Positions 17,443 through 26,330 of a stretch of 64,000 bases of DNA are shown here, piece after piece. Numbering within the stretch: position 1 is the first letter of the stretch; the number at the start of each line of letters is the position of its first letter. Under the pieces are notes generated by a model. That model did no database searches, had not been told where the DNA came from, and worked only from the letters and a program-made list of their open reading frames with translations. This stretch comes from JBHFEI01 sp041928815 (GTDB lineage: Bacteria > Pseudomonadota > Alphaproteobacteria > Rhizobiales > Rhizobiaceae), in NCBI RefSeq assembly GCF_041928815.1, contig NZ_JBHFEI010000003.1, forward strand, positions 62,001-126,000, written 5' to 3'. Made by a program: the position numbers and the translations under genes.

Positions 17443-19783
17443 TCCATCCGCGACCGTGATGGACCTCCCCCGGCGCGATGCGCGCGACAAGCTGCGCGGC
17501 CGGACGAAATACACCAACGACCGCCGCCGGCCGGACATGCTCCATGCCGTGCTGTTGCGGTCGACGATCCCCTGCGGTCGCATCCTGCGTCTCGATGTCT
17601 CCGCCGCGCTCGCCTGTCCTGGTGTGCGGGCGGTCGCGACCGGGGCGGATGCGCCCGGCCTCTACGGCATCGGCATCGCCGACCATCCGCTCTTCGCCAT
17701 CGACGCGATCCGCTACCATGGCGAGCCGATCGCCGCGATTGCCGCCGACAGCGAGGCGGAAGCGCACGCGGCGCTGGCCGCGATCATGCTGGAGGTGGAA
17801 GAACTCGCGCCGCTCTACACGATGGCGGACGCGCTTTCGCCCGATGCGCGCCTCGTTCATGCCGACTGGAAGAGCTACGAGGTGCTGACGGAGGGCGGCG
17901 CGCGGGCCGGCAACATCGCCTGGGAGGCGAAATCGGTGCGCGGCGACGTCGACGCCGCCTTCGCCCGGCCGGATGTCACCATCGTCGAATCGCGGCTCGA
18001 GGTCGGCCGCCAGAGCCATGTCCCCTTCGAGCCGCGCGTGGCGATCGGTTCCTGGGAAGACGGCCGCGCCCATATCCAGACCTCGACGCAGGTGCCCTGG
18101 ACCGTGCGCGGCGTCACCGGGCGGGTGATGCAGCTCCCGCCGGGCCGCGTGCGCGTCACCGTGCCACCGGTCGGCGGCGGCTTCGGCCTGAAGTTCGATG
18201 CGACCATCGAGCCGATCACGGCGCTGCTCGCCAAGATCGCCGGCCGGCCGGTGATCCTCGAAAACAGCCGGCAGGAGGAGATGGCGACCTGCCTCTGCCG
18301 CGAGAATGCCGAGATCGTCATCCGCTCCGCCGTCACCGCCGAGGGCGAGATCGCCGGGCGCGAGGCGGTGGTGCTGATGGATTGCGGCGCCTATGGCGGC
18401 GAGCAGGTGTTCCTGACGACGATGACCGCCCACACGCTCGGCGGCAATTACAAGGTCGGCGCGATCCGCCTCGTCAGCCGCGCCGTCTATACCAACACCC
18501 CGCCGAACGGGGCGTTTCGCGCCTGCAACGGCGTCTACAACACCTTTGCGCTGGAACGGCATACGGACGAGATCTGCGCGGCGCTCAGGTTCGACCCGGT
18601 CGACTTCCGCAAGAGGAACGTGCTGGGCGACGGCGACCTCGGCGCCACCGGCCAGGTCTTCGAAGCCGACGTGCTCGGGCCCATGCTGGAGCGGATGGAC
18701 GTGCTGCGCGCGACGACCGGCACGGCCGAGGCACAGGCGGATGGCCGACTCTACGGCCGGGCGACGACGGTCGGCACCTGGTTCGTCTTCGTCGGCCCGT
18801 CGGCTGCCACCGTCAACCTCAATGCCGACGGCAGCGCGACGCTGGTCACCTCCGGTGTGGAGATCGGTTCGGGCACGATGATGCAGGCGCTGCCGCAGAT
18901 CGTCGCCGGCGAACTCGGGCTCCATCCCGACCGCGTCATCGTGCGCGAGGCGGATACGGATGCGGCGGGTCTCGACGTCGGCGTCGGCGGCGGGCGCACC
19001 ACGGTGTCGATCGGCGCCGCGAGCGTTGCCGCCTGCGGCGAGGTGAAGGAGAAGCTGCTGAAGGCGGCGGGTGAGATGCTTCAGACGGCACCGACCGCCC
19101 TCGTCCTGCGCGAGGGCCGGGTCGAGATCGCCGGGCGGCCGGGCTCGGGCGTCGCCATTCCCGCGATCGTCGCCCAGGCGCAGGCGACCACGGGGCCGAT
19201 CAGCGGCACCGGCAGCTTCACCGCGAAGAACGTGCCGGCCATGGCAGGCTGCGCCATGGGCCATTTCCTCGATGCGCTCGATATTCCGGTCTTCGTCGTG
19301 CACGAGGCGGAAGTGGCGGTCGATCCGGACACCGGCCATGTCGAGGTGCTCGCCTACCGCGTCGTGCAGGATGTCGGCCGCGCGCTCAACCGCCGCGCCA
19401 TTCTCGGCCAGATCCAGGGCGGCGTGGTGCAGGGGCTCGGCTATGCGCTGCACGAGGAGGTGACGATCGCGAAGGACGGACGCATCGCCGAGGACGGGTT
19501 CGAGACCTATCGCGTGCCGCTCGCCGGGGATGTCGTCCCGGTCGTCGCCGATCTCTACGAGGGCGCCCCCTCGATCGGGCCGCTCGGCACCAAGGGCGCG
19601 GGGGAGGTGCCGATCCTCGCCGTCGGCGCCGCGATCGGTTGCGCTGTCGCCAACGCCATCGGCAAGCCTGTCGCCCGCCTGCCGCTGACACCGCCACGCG
19701 TGCTGCGGTTGCTGCACGACCGCGAACCGGCGGTCTCCCACCGGCATATCGCGCCGGACTGGTCGGACAATACGCTCGGCTGA
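17435..19783 (+). CDS. coxL: Molybdenum hydroxylase molybdopterin-binding (large) subunit
   Basis: A 782-aa catalytic subunit of the xanthine oxidase family. It has the molybdopterin-binding loop VPPVGGGFGLKFD and the catalytic Glu motif LGTKGAGEVP near the C-terminus. The active-site loop does not contain the VAYRCSFR Cys signature of true CO dehydrogenase; the corresponding region reads NGAFRACNG, so another substrate (N-heterocycle, aldehyde or lactam precursor) is likely. The ATG at 17435 overlaps coxS. The gene ends convergently against pqqE. The AraC regulator and hyuAB upstream define the operon. Confidence 0.87.
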   Translation: MADPSATVMDLPRRDARDKLRGRTKYTNDRRRPDMLHAVLLRSTIPCGRILRLDVSAALACPGVRAVATGADAPGLYGIGIADHPLFAIDAIRYHGEPIAAIAADSEAEAHAALAAIMLEVEELAPLYTMADALSPDARLVHADWKSYEVLTEGGARAGNIAWEAKSVRGDVDAAFARPDVTIVESRLEVGRQSHVPFEPRVAIGSWEDGRAHIQTSTQVPWTVRGVTGRVMQLPPGRVRVTVPPVGGGFGLKFDATIEPITALLAKIAGRPVILENSRQEEMATCLCRENAEIVIRSAVTAEGEIAGREAVVLMDCGAYGGEQVFLTTMTAHTLGGNYKVGAIRLVSRAVYTNTPPNGAFRACNGVYNTFALERHTDEICAALRFDPVDFRKRNVLGDGDLGATGQVFEADVLGPMLERMDVLRATTGTAEAQADGRLYGRATTVGTWFVFVGPSAATVNLNADGSATLVTSGVEIGSGTMMQALPQIVAGELGLHPDRVIVREADTDAAGLDVGVGGGRTTVSIGAASVAACGEVKEKLLKAAGEMLQTAPTALVLREGRVEIAGRPGSGVAIPAIVAQAQATTGPISGTGSFTAKNVPAMAGCAMGHFLDALDIPVFVVHEAEVAVDPDTGHVEVLAYRVVQDVGRALNRRAILGQIQGGVVQGLGYALHEEVTIAKDGRIAEDGFETYRVPLAGDVVPVVADLYEGAPSIGPLGTKGAGEVPILAVGAAIGCAVANAIGKPVARLPLTPPRVLRLLHDREPAVSHRHIAPDWSDNTLG

Positions 19784-20120
19784 GGACGTGGGCCGTGGGA
19801 CATCCTTCGGCGACGAGGGTGTCGCCTGTGGCAGACGGGCTGATCGGCCGGGGCAACGCGTCCCCCGGTGCCCATCGGTTTTCCGGCGCCCGTGTGGTGC
19901 CGGAATCCGGACGGTCGCATGCGGTGCCGGTCTGGCGGCGCTTCCGCCGCGGCCGGCGGGAGGGGGCAGGGCCGCTTCGGATGCGGCGGCAGCGCGGGTT
20001 TTCCGGGCTCGGCACCGCCTTGGGCCATCCCGCTCCCTTTGATAGCGCAACGCTCCGGGGCGACAGCGCCCTCCACCCGCCGATTGCGCAAGCTCCGCCG
20101 AGGGCTGGATCGCGCCCCCT
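19784..20120. other. Intergenic region between convergent coxL and pqqE
   Basis: A GC-rich gap of 337 nt between two convergent genes. Frames are open on both strands because of base composition, but none has a ribosome-binding site or recognisable product. No clear hairpin with a T-tract was seen. Confidence 0.4.
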
Positions 20121-21209
20121 TCAGCTCGGCTGGCCGCGATGGACGAAGTCCGGCGCGGGGGCTGCGGCCTCCGCCGCAAGGATCGCGTCGACCAGGCCGC
20201 GCGTCGGCGCATGGCGGCAGACCGGGTCGGTCGCGGCCGGATCGGCGGCGAGCGCCATCGCCTGGCAGCGGCAGCCGCCATGGTCGTGCTCCCGCCGCGC
20301 GCAGCTCCGGCAGGGCTCCTGCATCCAGCCATGGCCGCGAAAGGCATTGAAGGCCGTACCGTTGCGCCAGATCTCGGAAAGGCCGCGTTCCGTCACCCGG
20401 TCGAAGACGAGGCCCGGGATGGTCGCGGCGGCATGGCAGGGCAGCACGGTTCCGTCCGGCGCCACGTTCAGCCCCGTCGAACCCCAGCCGCCCATGCAGG
20501 CCTTCGGGTAATCGGCGTAGTAGTCGGGCGGCACGAAGTCGATCATCATCTGGCCCGCATAGGCCTCCCGCGCCCCGGCGATCACCGCCTTGGCCTCCTC
20601 CACCTGCCCGCGCGACGGCATAAGGGCCGCGCGGTTTTGCAGCGCCCAGCCGTAGAACTGGACGCAGGCGACCTCGACGCGGCGCGCGCCGAGATCGGCG
20701 GCGAAGGCGATCGTCGCCTTGAGATCGTCGAGCGTGTGGCGGTGCATGACGGCATTGACCGTCAGCGGCAGTCCGCGTGCCTGCACCTCGGCGGCGAAGG
20801 CGCGCTTGCGCGCGAAGCCGCCGCGATAGGCGCCGATCCAGTCGGCTTTTTCCGCGGTGATCGCCTGCAGCGACAGTTGCACATGGTCGAGGCCGGCCGC
20901 CTCCAGCGCGTCGAGGCGCGCCGGCGTCAGGCCGATGCCCGAGGTGATCAGATTGACGTAGAGCGCTGCCTCGCGCGCCGCCCGCACCAGTGCTTCGAGA
21001 TCGCGCCGTGCGGCCGGCTCGCCGCCCGAAAGATGGAGTTGCAGCACGCCGAGCGCAGCCGCCTCGCGAAACACCCGCGTCCAGGTTTCCGTCGAGAGTT
21101 CCGCCGCGCGTCCCGTCAGTTCGAGCGGGTTCGAGCAATAGGCGCAGGAGAGCGGACAGCGATGGGTCAGTTCCGCGAGCAGCGCGATCGGGGGCGGCGG
21201 CAGGGTCAT
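20121..21209 (-). CDS. pqqE: PQQ biosynthesis radical SAM enzyme PqqE
   Basis: A 362-aa radical SAM protein that forms the Glu-Tyr carbon-carbon crosslink in PqqA, the first step of pyrroloquinoline quinone synthesis. The radical SAM motif CxxxCxxC is CPLSCAYC, near residue 20. The C-terminal SPASM-type cysteines are visible around CMGGWG, LPCHAA, PCRSCARREHDHGGCRCQA. The ATG at 21209 overlaps the pqqD stop (ATGA). It is the last gene of the pqqABCDE operon. Confidence 0.94.
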   Translation of the reverse strand: MTLPPPPIALLAELTHRCPLSCAYCSNPLELTGRAAELSTETWTRVFREAAALGVLQLHLSGGEPAARRDLEALVRAAREAALYVNLITSGIGLTPARLDALEAAGLDHVQLSLQAITAEKADWIGAYRGGFARKRAFAAEVQARGLPLTVNAVMHRHTLDDLKATIAFAADLGARRVEVACVQFYGWALQNRAALMPSRGQVEEAKAVIAGAREAYAGQMMIDFVPPDYYADYPKACMGGWGSTGLNVAPDGTVLPCHAAATIPGLVFDRVTERGLSEIWRNGTAFNAFRGHGWMQEPCRSCARREHDHGGCRCQAMALAADPAATDPVCRHAPTRGLVDAILAAEAAAPAPDFVHRGQPS

Positions 21210-21478
21210 CGGTAATCCACCAGGCGCTTGACGGCGAAACCGTCGAGAAAGGCACGGACGTCGCCGGCGACCTCTTCTTCCGGCGCGCCGTAGCGCGCCG
21301 CCAGCCGCGTGGAAATCTCCGAGAGGGTCGAGACGCCGTCGACCTCGGCGAGGATGGCCGTGCCGATCTCGTCGAGCATCAGCGCGCGCTCCGGCGCGAG
21401 CAGCACCATGGCGTCGCGCACGCGGTCGTGATGAAGCCGCGTGCCGCGCGGCAGCACGGGAACGGGGTCGCCTTTCAT
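21206..21478 (-). CDS. pqqD: PQQ biosynthesis chaperone PqqD
   Basis: A 90-aa peptide chaperone that binds PqqA and presents it to PqqE. It has the family's winged-helix fold, with RDAMVLLAPERALMLDEIGTAI and the C-terminal DVRAFLDGFAVKRLVDY. It overlaps pqqC and pqqE by 4 nt each, so expression is tightly coupled. Confidence 0.93.
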   Translation of the reverse strand: MKGDPVPVLPRGTRLHHDRVRDAMVLLAPERALMLDEIGTAILAEVDGVSTLSEISTRLAARYGAPEEEVAGDVRAFLDGFAVKRLVDYR

Positions 21479-22245
21479 CGGTGCATCTCCCGCCGGCCCT
21501 CGCCGGGGCGCCAGGCGCCCGGCGGAATCCGGCCCTCGACATAGCCGTTCCAGAGCGCGTCGAGCTGGGCCCAGAGCACGTCGGTCTTGAAGGAGAGGGC
21601 GGCGATTGCCGCCTCCTGCTCGGCCCGGCTCGTCGCATGGGTCAGCACCCAGTCGAGCGTGAAGCGAACGTCCTTGGGCGCCTCGGTCAGGCGATGGCTG
21701 AAATAGGCGATCGTCTCGCGATCGGCGAAGGCATAGTGGGAGAGCAGCCCCTCGATGCGTTCGGCATGGATCGCCGGGGCGAACATTTCGGTAAGCGAGC
21801 TTGCCATGGCGGCGATCAGCGGTTCGTCGCGGACGAAGCGGACATAGGCGTCGACGGCGAAGCGGGTGGCGGGCATGACGCCGCGGCCGGAGGCGACATA
21901 GGCGGGATCGAGGCCGACGCCTTCGGCAAGCCGCAGCCAGCGACGGATGCCGCCGCCCGCCTCGACGCCGCCGTCATGGTCCTCGATGCGCGAGCGCCAG
22001 ATGCGCCTCAGGTCCGGATCGCGGCAGCGCGAGAGGAAGGCGGCGTCCTTCATCGGGATCGACGACTGGTAGTGCCAGCGGTTGATCACCCAGGCCTGCA
22101 CCTCGTCCATGGTGCAGAGGCCGCCATGCAGCCTCGCATGGAAGGGATGGCGGTCGTGATAGCGCTCCGCGCCGATCCGGCGCAGCCGCGCCTCGAAGGT
22201 GCCGCGGTCGAGCGGCAGGTCGTCATGGCGCGGCGTGATGGTCAA
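21475..22245 (-). CDS. pqqC: Pyrroloquinoline-quinone synthase PqqC
   Basis: A cofactor-free oxidase of 256 aa that catalyses the final ring closure and eight-electron oxidation giving PQQ. Family signatures include HPFHARLHGG, INRWHYQSSIPMKDAAFLSR and EDHDGG. The start codon is a TTG at 22245, positioned 8 nt after GGAGA, and the frame overlaps the pqqB stop codon; no in-frame ATG fits. Rare start use plus overlap suggests translational coupling to pqqB. Confidence 0.93.
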   Translation of the reverse strand: MTITPRHDDLPLDRGTFEARLRRIGAERYHDRHPFHARLHGGLCTMDEVQAWVINRWHYQSSIPMKDAAFLSRCRDPDLRRIWRSRIEDHDGGVEAGGGIRRWLRLAEGVGLDPAYVASGRGVMPATRFAVDAYVRFVRDEPLIAAMASSLTEMFAPAIHAERIEGLLSHYAFADRETIAYFSHRLTEAPKDVRFTLDWVLTHATSRAEQEAAIAALSFKTDVLWAQLDALWNGYVEGRIPPGAWRPGEGRREMHR

Positions 22246-23132
22246 GGCAGGATCTCCATCCGGTCCCGCGCGATCTCCCAGCCGGCGGCCTCGATCGCAG
22301 CGCGGGCGGAACTTCCGGGCATCAAAGCGGGGTTCGTGTTGTTGATGTGGGTGTAGAGGCGACGGCCGCGAAGCGATGCGAGGCGCGCAAGCGAGCCTTC
22401 CGCTCCGCCGATCGCGATATGCCCCATGCGGGCGCCGGTCTTGGCGCCGGTGCCGGAGGCTGGCATCTCGTCGTCCGTCCAGATCGTGCCGTCGAAGAAG
22501 ACGGCGTCGGCGGGTTCCAGCCGTCTCACCAGGCAGTCGGGCAGTGCCGCACAGCCGGGAACATAGTGCACCTCGCGCTCCGCGGTGCGCAGTTCAAGGC
22601 CGATCGTCTGTTCCCCCATCGCCGCAAGCGCCGGCGGTCCCTCGTCCTCGAGGTAGAGCGGCACCTTGCCGGGCACGGCATAGGGCGTCACCGTCAGGCC
22701 GGGCAGGGGCTCGAACGGAACGTCGAGCGCGATGACGCTGCGGGTCACCAGCGCCGGGTCGAGCACGTTGAAGACGCTGTTGGCCGAGAGCACGCCCTGC
22801 GTTGCCTCCGTGGCGAAGAGCATGAAACCGGTCTTCTCGCGCAGGGTCAGAAGGCCTGCGATGTGGTCGACATCGCCGTTGGTAAGCACGACGGCGCGGA
22901 CCGGACTTCCCCTGAGGCTGCGCGGATGGAGTGCCGCACAGTCGGCGAGTTGCTGGCGCAGGTCTGGTGAGGCGTTGAGCAGCACCCATTCGTCGCCGTC
23001 GACGCTGACGGCGAGCGCGCTCTGCGTCATCGGCGCGATCAGGCCCCGGCGCGCGGCCGCGCATTGCGCACAGCCGCAGTTCCACTGGGGCAGGCCGCCG
23101 CCGGCGCCTGCCCCGAGAACGACGATACGCAC
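22242..23132 (-). CDS. pqqB: PQQ biosynthesis protein PqqB
   Basis: A 296-aa metallo-beta-lactamase-fold protein acting in tyrosine hydroxylation during PQQ assembly. The N-terminus VRIVVLGAGAGGGLPQWNCGC is diagnostic, and TNGDVDHIAGLLTLRE replaces the usual HxHxDH metal motif, as is normal for PqqB. The start is a GTG at 23132. It lies 11 nt after pqqA. Confidence 0.93.
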   Translation of the reverse strand: MRIVVLGAGAGGGLPQWNCGCAQCAAARRGLIAPMTQSALAVSVDGDEWVLLNASPDLRQQLADCAALHPRSLRGSPVRAVVLTNGDVDHIAGLLTLREKTGFMLFATEATQGVLSANSVFNVLDPALVTRSVIALDVPFEPLPGLTVTPYAVPGKVPLYLEDEGPPALAAMGEQTIGLELRTAEREVHYVPGCAALPDCLVRRLEPADAVFFDGTIWTDDEMPASGTGAKTGARMGHIAIGGAEGSLARLASLRGRRLYTHINNTNPALMPGSSARAAIEAAGWEIARDRMEILP

Positions 23133-23143
23133 CGTCGTCCTGT

Positions 23144-23245
23144 TCAGAACGGATAGTCGGGACGCGGATCGTCCTCCGCCGGGCCGTACATGTTGATTTC
23201 CATGCCGCAGGCGATGTCTTTGACGACGGGTTTCTTCCAGGCCAT
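23144..23245 (-). CDS. pqqA: PQQ precursor peptide PqqA
   Basis: The 33-residue ribosomal precursor of PQQ. It begins MAWKKPVVKD and carries the conserved Glu16 and Tyr20 (in EINMY), the two residues that become the PQQ skeleton. GGAGGAGA stands 8 nt before the ATG. As the first gene of pqqABCDE it is preceded, 73 nt upstream, by a copy of the operator shared with the other alcohol-oxidation operons. Confidence 0.95.
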   Translation of the reverse strand: MAWKKPVVKDIACGMEINMYGPAEDDPRPDYPF

Positions 23246-23308
23246 GTCTTGCTCTCCTCCAGTAGGCGGGGTCACCGCGACACGGAGGCTGCACCCGTCG
23301 GTGCCGTT

Positions 23309-23328
23309 CCACAATGCGACCAAGGTCG
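23309..23328 (-). promoter_or_regulatory. Shared operator, copy 1 (pqqA)
   Basis: Read on the minus strand: CGACCTTGGTCGCATTGTGG. The palindromic core GACCTTGGTC (23318-23327) ends 73 nt before the pqqA ATG and points towards it. One of seven copies of the motif in this island. Confidence 0.7.
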
Positions 23329-23343
23329 CGGTGGCAGCCTGCC

Positions 23344-24117
23344 TTACGGGAAGCGGCGCCAGCGGTTGGCGCGCGCCTCCCACGGCGCAAGGACGAGACG
23401 TTCGACGGCGAGCATCACCGCGACGAAGGAAAGCGCATAGGCGAGCACATGCGCCGTCTCGAACTGCTGGAAATAGAGGTGGATGCGGAAGCCGATACCA
23501 TTCGAGCGGCCGAGGAATTCGACGACGAGCACGATCTTCCAGATGACGGCGATGCCGTTTCGCGCGCTGAGCGCGAACCAGGGCTGGAGCTGCGGCAGGA
23601 CGACGTGGCGAAGGCGCGCGAGGGAACCGAGACGGTGGACGGTGGCGAGTTCGTCGAGCGCGGGATCGCAGGCGCGCATGCCCTGGCGCAGGGTGACGAG
23701 CACCATCGCGGTCTTGTTCAGCGTCACCGCCGTGATCGCCGCCGTCTCGTTGAGGCCGATCCAGAGATAGCAGAGGACGATGAGGACGAGCGCGGGGAGG
23801 TTGAGGAAGACGGTCACCCAGGGATCGGCCCAGCGGTCGAGCCGGGGATGGCGGCCGAGCAGGATGCCGATCAGCGACCCTGCCGCCATCGCCAGCGTGA
23901 AGGCGAGGCCCACCCGCGCCAGCGTCGCCGCCAGGTCGCGCGGAAGCCTGCCCGAGGCGGCCTCCGTCCAGAATACGTCCGCCACATGCCAGGGGCCCGG
24001 AAGCACGCTTTCGTCGGACTTCAGCCAGGCGAGCAAGGCCCAAAAGAGGACGAGGAGCGCCAGCGACGCCAGGAAGACGCCGCGCGGCGGGCGGTGGGCG
24101 ATCGGTTCCTCGGTCAT
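23344..24117 (-). CDS. ABC transporter permease (NitT/TauT-like)
   Basis: An inner-membrane permease of 257 aa with about six hydrophobic segments. The SsuC/TauC-type coupling loop region is around LDELATVHRLGSLARLRHVVLPQLQPWF (EAA-like, near residues 155-180). No ATPase or binding-protein gene adjoins it. The matching ATPase (33937-34614) and binding protein (34592-35560) lie 10 kb away beside the alcohol dehydrogenase, so the importer appears split across the island. It is divergent from the NosR-like gene and upstream of pqqA. The substrate is unknown. Confidence 0.8.
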   Translation of the reverse strand: MTEEPIAHRPPRGVFLASLALLVLFWALLAWLKSDESVLPGPWHVADVFWTEAASGRLPRDLAATLARVGLAFTLAMAAGSLIGILLGRHPRLDRWADPWVTVFLNLPALVLIVLCYLWIGLNETAAITAVTLNKTAMVLVTLRQGMRACDPALDELATVHRLGSLARLRHVVLPQLQPWFALSARNGIAVIWKIVLVVEFLGRSNGIGFRIHLYFQQFETAHVLAYALSFVAVMLAVERLVLAPWEARANRWRRFP

Positions 24118-24169
24118 CTCGTCCTCCCCGGTGCCGGATCATAGCGATGACCCCGGTCGGGGCGCCTCG

Positions 24170-24189
24170 CGACCTTGGTCGTATGTTCC
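24170..24189 (+). promoter_or_regulatory. Shared operator, copy 2 (nosR-like/apbE)
   Basis: CGACCTTGGTCGTATGTTCC. The palindromic core is 24171-24180, ending 54 nt before the ATG at 24234. It differs at only 2 of 20 positions from copy 3 in front of the cytochrome gene. Confidence 0.72.
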
Positions 24190-24233
24190 CGCGCGCGCAC
24201 CGCCTCTAGGTTCGGCTCAGGGAGGATCGCGCC

Positions 24234-26330
24234 ATGTGGAGGACAGCGGCGATCCGGCTTGCCTTGCTGCTTCTGGCGCTGGTCGCCCTGCCTGCCGCCG
24301 CCGCGCCGCTCGCGCGCGAGGCGCTGGAGGCGATGATCGTGCCGCCCTACGCGCTCGGCGAGCCGGTCAACGACAAGGGCGTGTGGAGCCTTCTCAATTC
24401 GGGAGGCGCGGAGGCCGGCTATGTCTTCGAGACCGGGCCCTTGGCGCCGCTGCCGGGCTTCTCCGGCGCGCCGATCGACATGCTGGTGACGATCGACCGC
24501 GACGGCCGTTTCCTCGACGTGCGCCTCGTGTCGCACAACGAGCCGATCTTCGTCTCCGGCCTCGGCGAGGCGCCGCTGCGTGCCTTTCTCGAGCAGTATC
24601 GCGGCCATTCGATCCGCGAACCCCTCGTGGTCGGCACGCCCTACGGTGCGGCGGGCGGCGGCAGCGACCTCGTCTATCTCGACGGGGTGACCAAGGCGAC
24701 CGCCTCGGTGCGCATCGCGCATGAATCGATCCTCGCCGCGACGCTGGCGGTCGCGCGCGAGAAGATGCAGGGCATCGCCAGCGGCCCCCCGGTTCGCCCT
24801 GACCCTTCGATGGATACGGTGCTCTCCTTCGATGATCTCGTCGCCCGAGGACTTGCCCGTAATCTCAAGGTGACCAATGCAGAGCTCGACACGAGCTTCG
24901 CCGGCACGCGCTGGGCCGATGACGACCCGGACGCGGCGGCCGATCCGCACGGTCTCTACCTCGATCTCTGGGCGATCGACATCGGCTCGCCCTCCATCGC
25001 CCGCGCCGTGCTGACCGACGACAGCCTGAAGGACCTCGCGCGCTTTCTCGCGGTCTCGCCGGACGACGAACCGATCCTCGTCATCGACGCCGGCCGGCAT
25101 AGACTCGTCTCCCCGGATTTCGTCCGCAACACCGCGCCGGACCGGCTGTCGGCCGAACAGGACGGCCTGCCCGTCGCGCTTCGCGACGCGGACCTCGGTT
25201 TCGCGACGCGACCGGGCGTGCCGGAGGGCACCGCGATGATCCTGCGCATCGATCGCCGCCTCGGCTTCGATCCGACGCGGGACTGGGTGCTGTCGGCGCA
25301 GGCGGTGCGCGCCCACGGCATGCTGCAGCCGGAGATGGGATCGCGGCATTTCTCCCTGACGCTCGCTGCCGATCCCGCCTTCTACATCCGCGCGGGAGAA
25401 ACGAAACAGCGCCCGGCCTGGCAGGAGGCGATCCTTGCGCGCAAGGGGGACCTTATCGTGCTCGCCATCGGGCTTTCCGGCCTGCTTCTGGCGCTCGGGC
25501 CCGGCATGCATCGCCTGTCGGCACCGCGCGTCGCCACGCCCGCGCGGCTTGCGATCCTCGGCGTCGTCGTCGTCTTCGTCGGCTGGTGGGGGCAGGGGCA
25601 GCTTTCGATCGTCACCGCGCTCGCGGCGATGCGGGCGGCCACCGGCGGCGGCAGCCTTGCCGTGCTGCTCTACGATCCGTTCTCGCTCCTCGTCTGGGCG
25701 GCGGCGATCCTCGGTTTCGTGCTCTGGGGGCGGGGGCTCTTCTGCGGCTGGCTCTGCCCCTTCGGCGCCATGCAGGAGTTCGCCCATCATCTCGGCCAGT
25801 GGCTGCGCCTGAAGGAATGGAACCCGTCGCCGCTCTGGGACCGGCGGCTGAAGCGGATCAAGTATCTCGCCCTCGCAGGCCTCGTCGCCGTCGCCTTCCT
25901 GCTGCCGGAAGCGACCGAGACGGCGGCCGAGGTCGAGCCGTTCAAGACGGCGGTGACCACGCTTTTCCGGCGGGAATGGTACTATGTCGCCTATGCCGCT
26001 TTCTGGCTCGTCCTCGCCATGGTGACCTTCAAGGGGTTCTGCCGCTATCTCTGCCCGCTTGGGGCGCTGATGGCGATCGGCGGCCTCGTGCGCGGGCGCG
26101 ACTGGATCCCGCGCCGGACGGAATGCGGGACGCCCTGCCAGCTCTGCCGGGTGCGCTGCCGTTACGGCGCGATCAAAGCCTCCGGCAGGATCGACTATTC
26201 CGAATGCTTCCAGTGCCTCGACTGCGTCACCATCCATGACGACCGCCGGCAATGCGTGCCGCTGGTCCTCGCGGCGCGCGGAAAGGCGATGCCGGGTCCG
26301 CGTATGGCAAAAAAAGGGGTGGCGGCATGA
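24234..26330 (+). CDS. NosR/NirI-like membrane flavo-iron-sulfur protein
   Basis: A 698-aa protein with the domain order of NosR. After a signal peptide comes a periplasmic FMN-binding domain whose attachment motif is DGVTKAT (residues 150-156), a variant of D-x-x-[ST]-G-A-T with Lys for Gly. A multi-helix membrane domain carries two CxxxCP motifs (FCGWLCPFGAM, FCRYLCPLGAL), and two C-terminal [4Fe-4S] sites follow (CGTPCQLCRVRC, ECFQCLDC). NosR-type proteins move electrons from the quinol pool to periplasmic acceptors. No nitrous-oxide reductase genes are present. Its operator and position place it in alcohol oxidation, where its job is unknown. Confidence 0.85.
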   Translation: MWRTAAIRLALLLLALVALPAAAAPLAREALEAMIVPPYALGEPVNDKGVWSLLNSGGAEAGYVFETGPLAPLPGFSGAPIDMLVTIDRDGRFLDVRLVSHNEPIFVSGLGEAPLRAFLEQYRGHSIREPLVVGTPYGAAGGGSDLVYLDGVTKATASVRIAHESILAATLAVAREKMQGIASGPPVRPDPSMDTVLSFDDLVARGLARNLKVTNAELDTSFAGTRWADDDPDAAADPHGLYLDLWAIDIGSPSIARAVLTDDSLKDLARFLAVSPDDEPILVIDAGRHRLVSPDFVRNTAPDRLSAEQDGLPVALRDADLGFATRPGVPEGTAMILRIDRRLGFDPTRDWVLSAQAVRAHGMLQPEMGSRHFSLTLAADPAFYIRAGETKQRPAWQEAILARKGDLIVLAIGLSGLLLALGPGMHRLSAPRVATPARLAILGVVVVFVGWWGQGQLSIVTALAAMRAATGGGSLAVLLYDPFSLLVWAAAILGFVLWGRGLFCGWLCPFGAMQEFAHHLGQWLRLKEWNPSPLWDRRLKRIKYLALAGLVAVAFLLPEATETAAEVEPFKTAVTTLFRREWYYVAYAAFWLVLAMVTFKGFCRYLCPLGALMAIGGLVRGRDWIPRRTECGTPCQLCRVRCRYGAIKASGRIDYSECFQCLDCVTIHDDRRQCVPLVLAARGKAMPGPRMAKKGVAA

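Noticed and set aside
17435..19783. CoxL as aerobic CO dehydrogenase
   Set aside because: The active-site Cys loop of form I CO dehydrogenase is missing; the region reads NGAFRACNG.
23144..24142. A long minus-strand frame covering pqqA and the permease gene
   Set aside because: Only its last 33 codons, with their own ribosome-binding site, are a real gene (pqqA); the rest is out of frame with the permease.
24149..24158. GACCCCGGTC as an additional operator for the leftward permease gene
   Set aside because: It keeps the GACC/GGTC arms but lacks the GTAT-TTCC extension and is only 32 nt from the permease start, so it was not counted with the seven copies.
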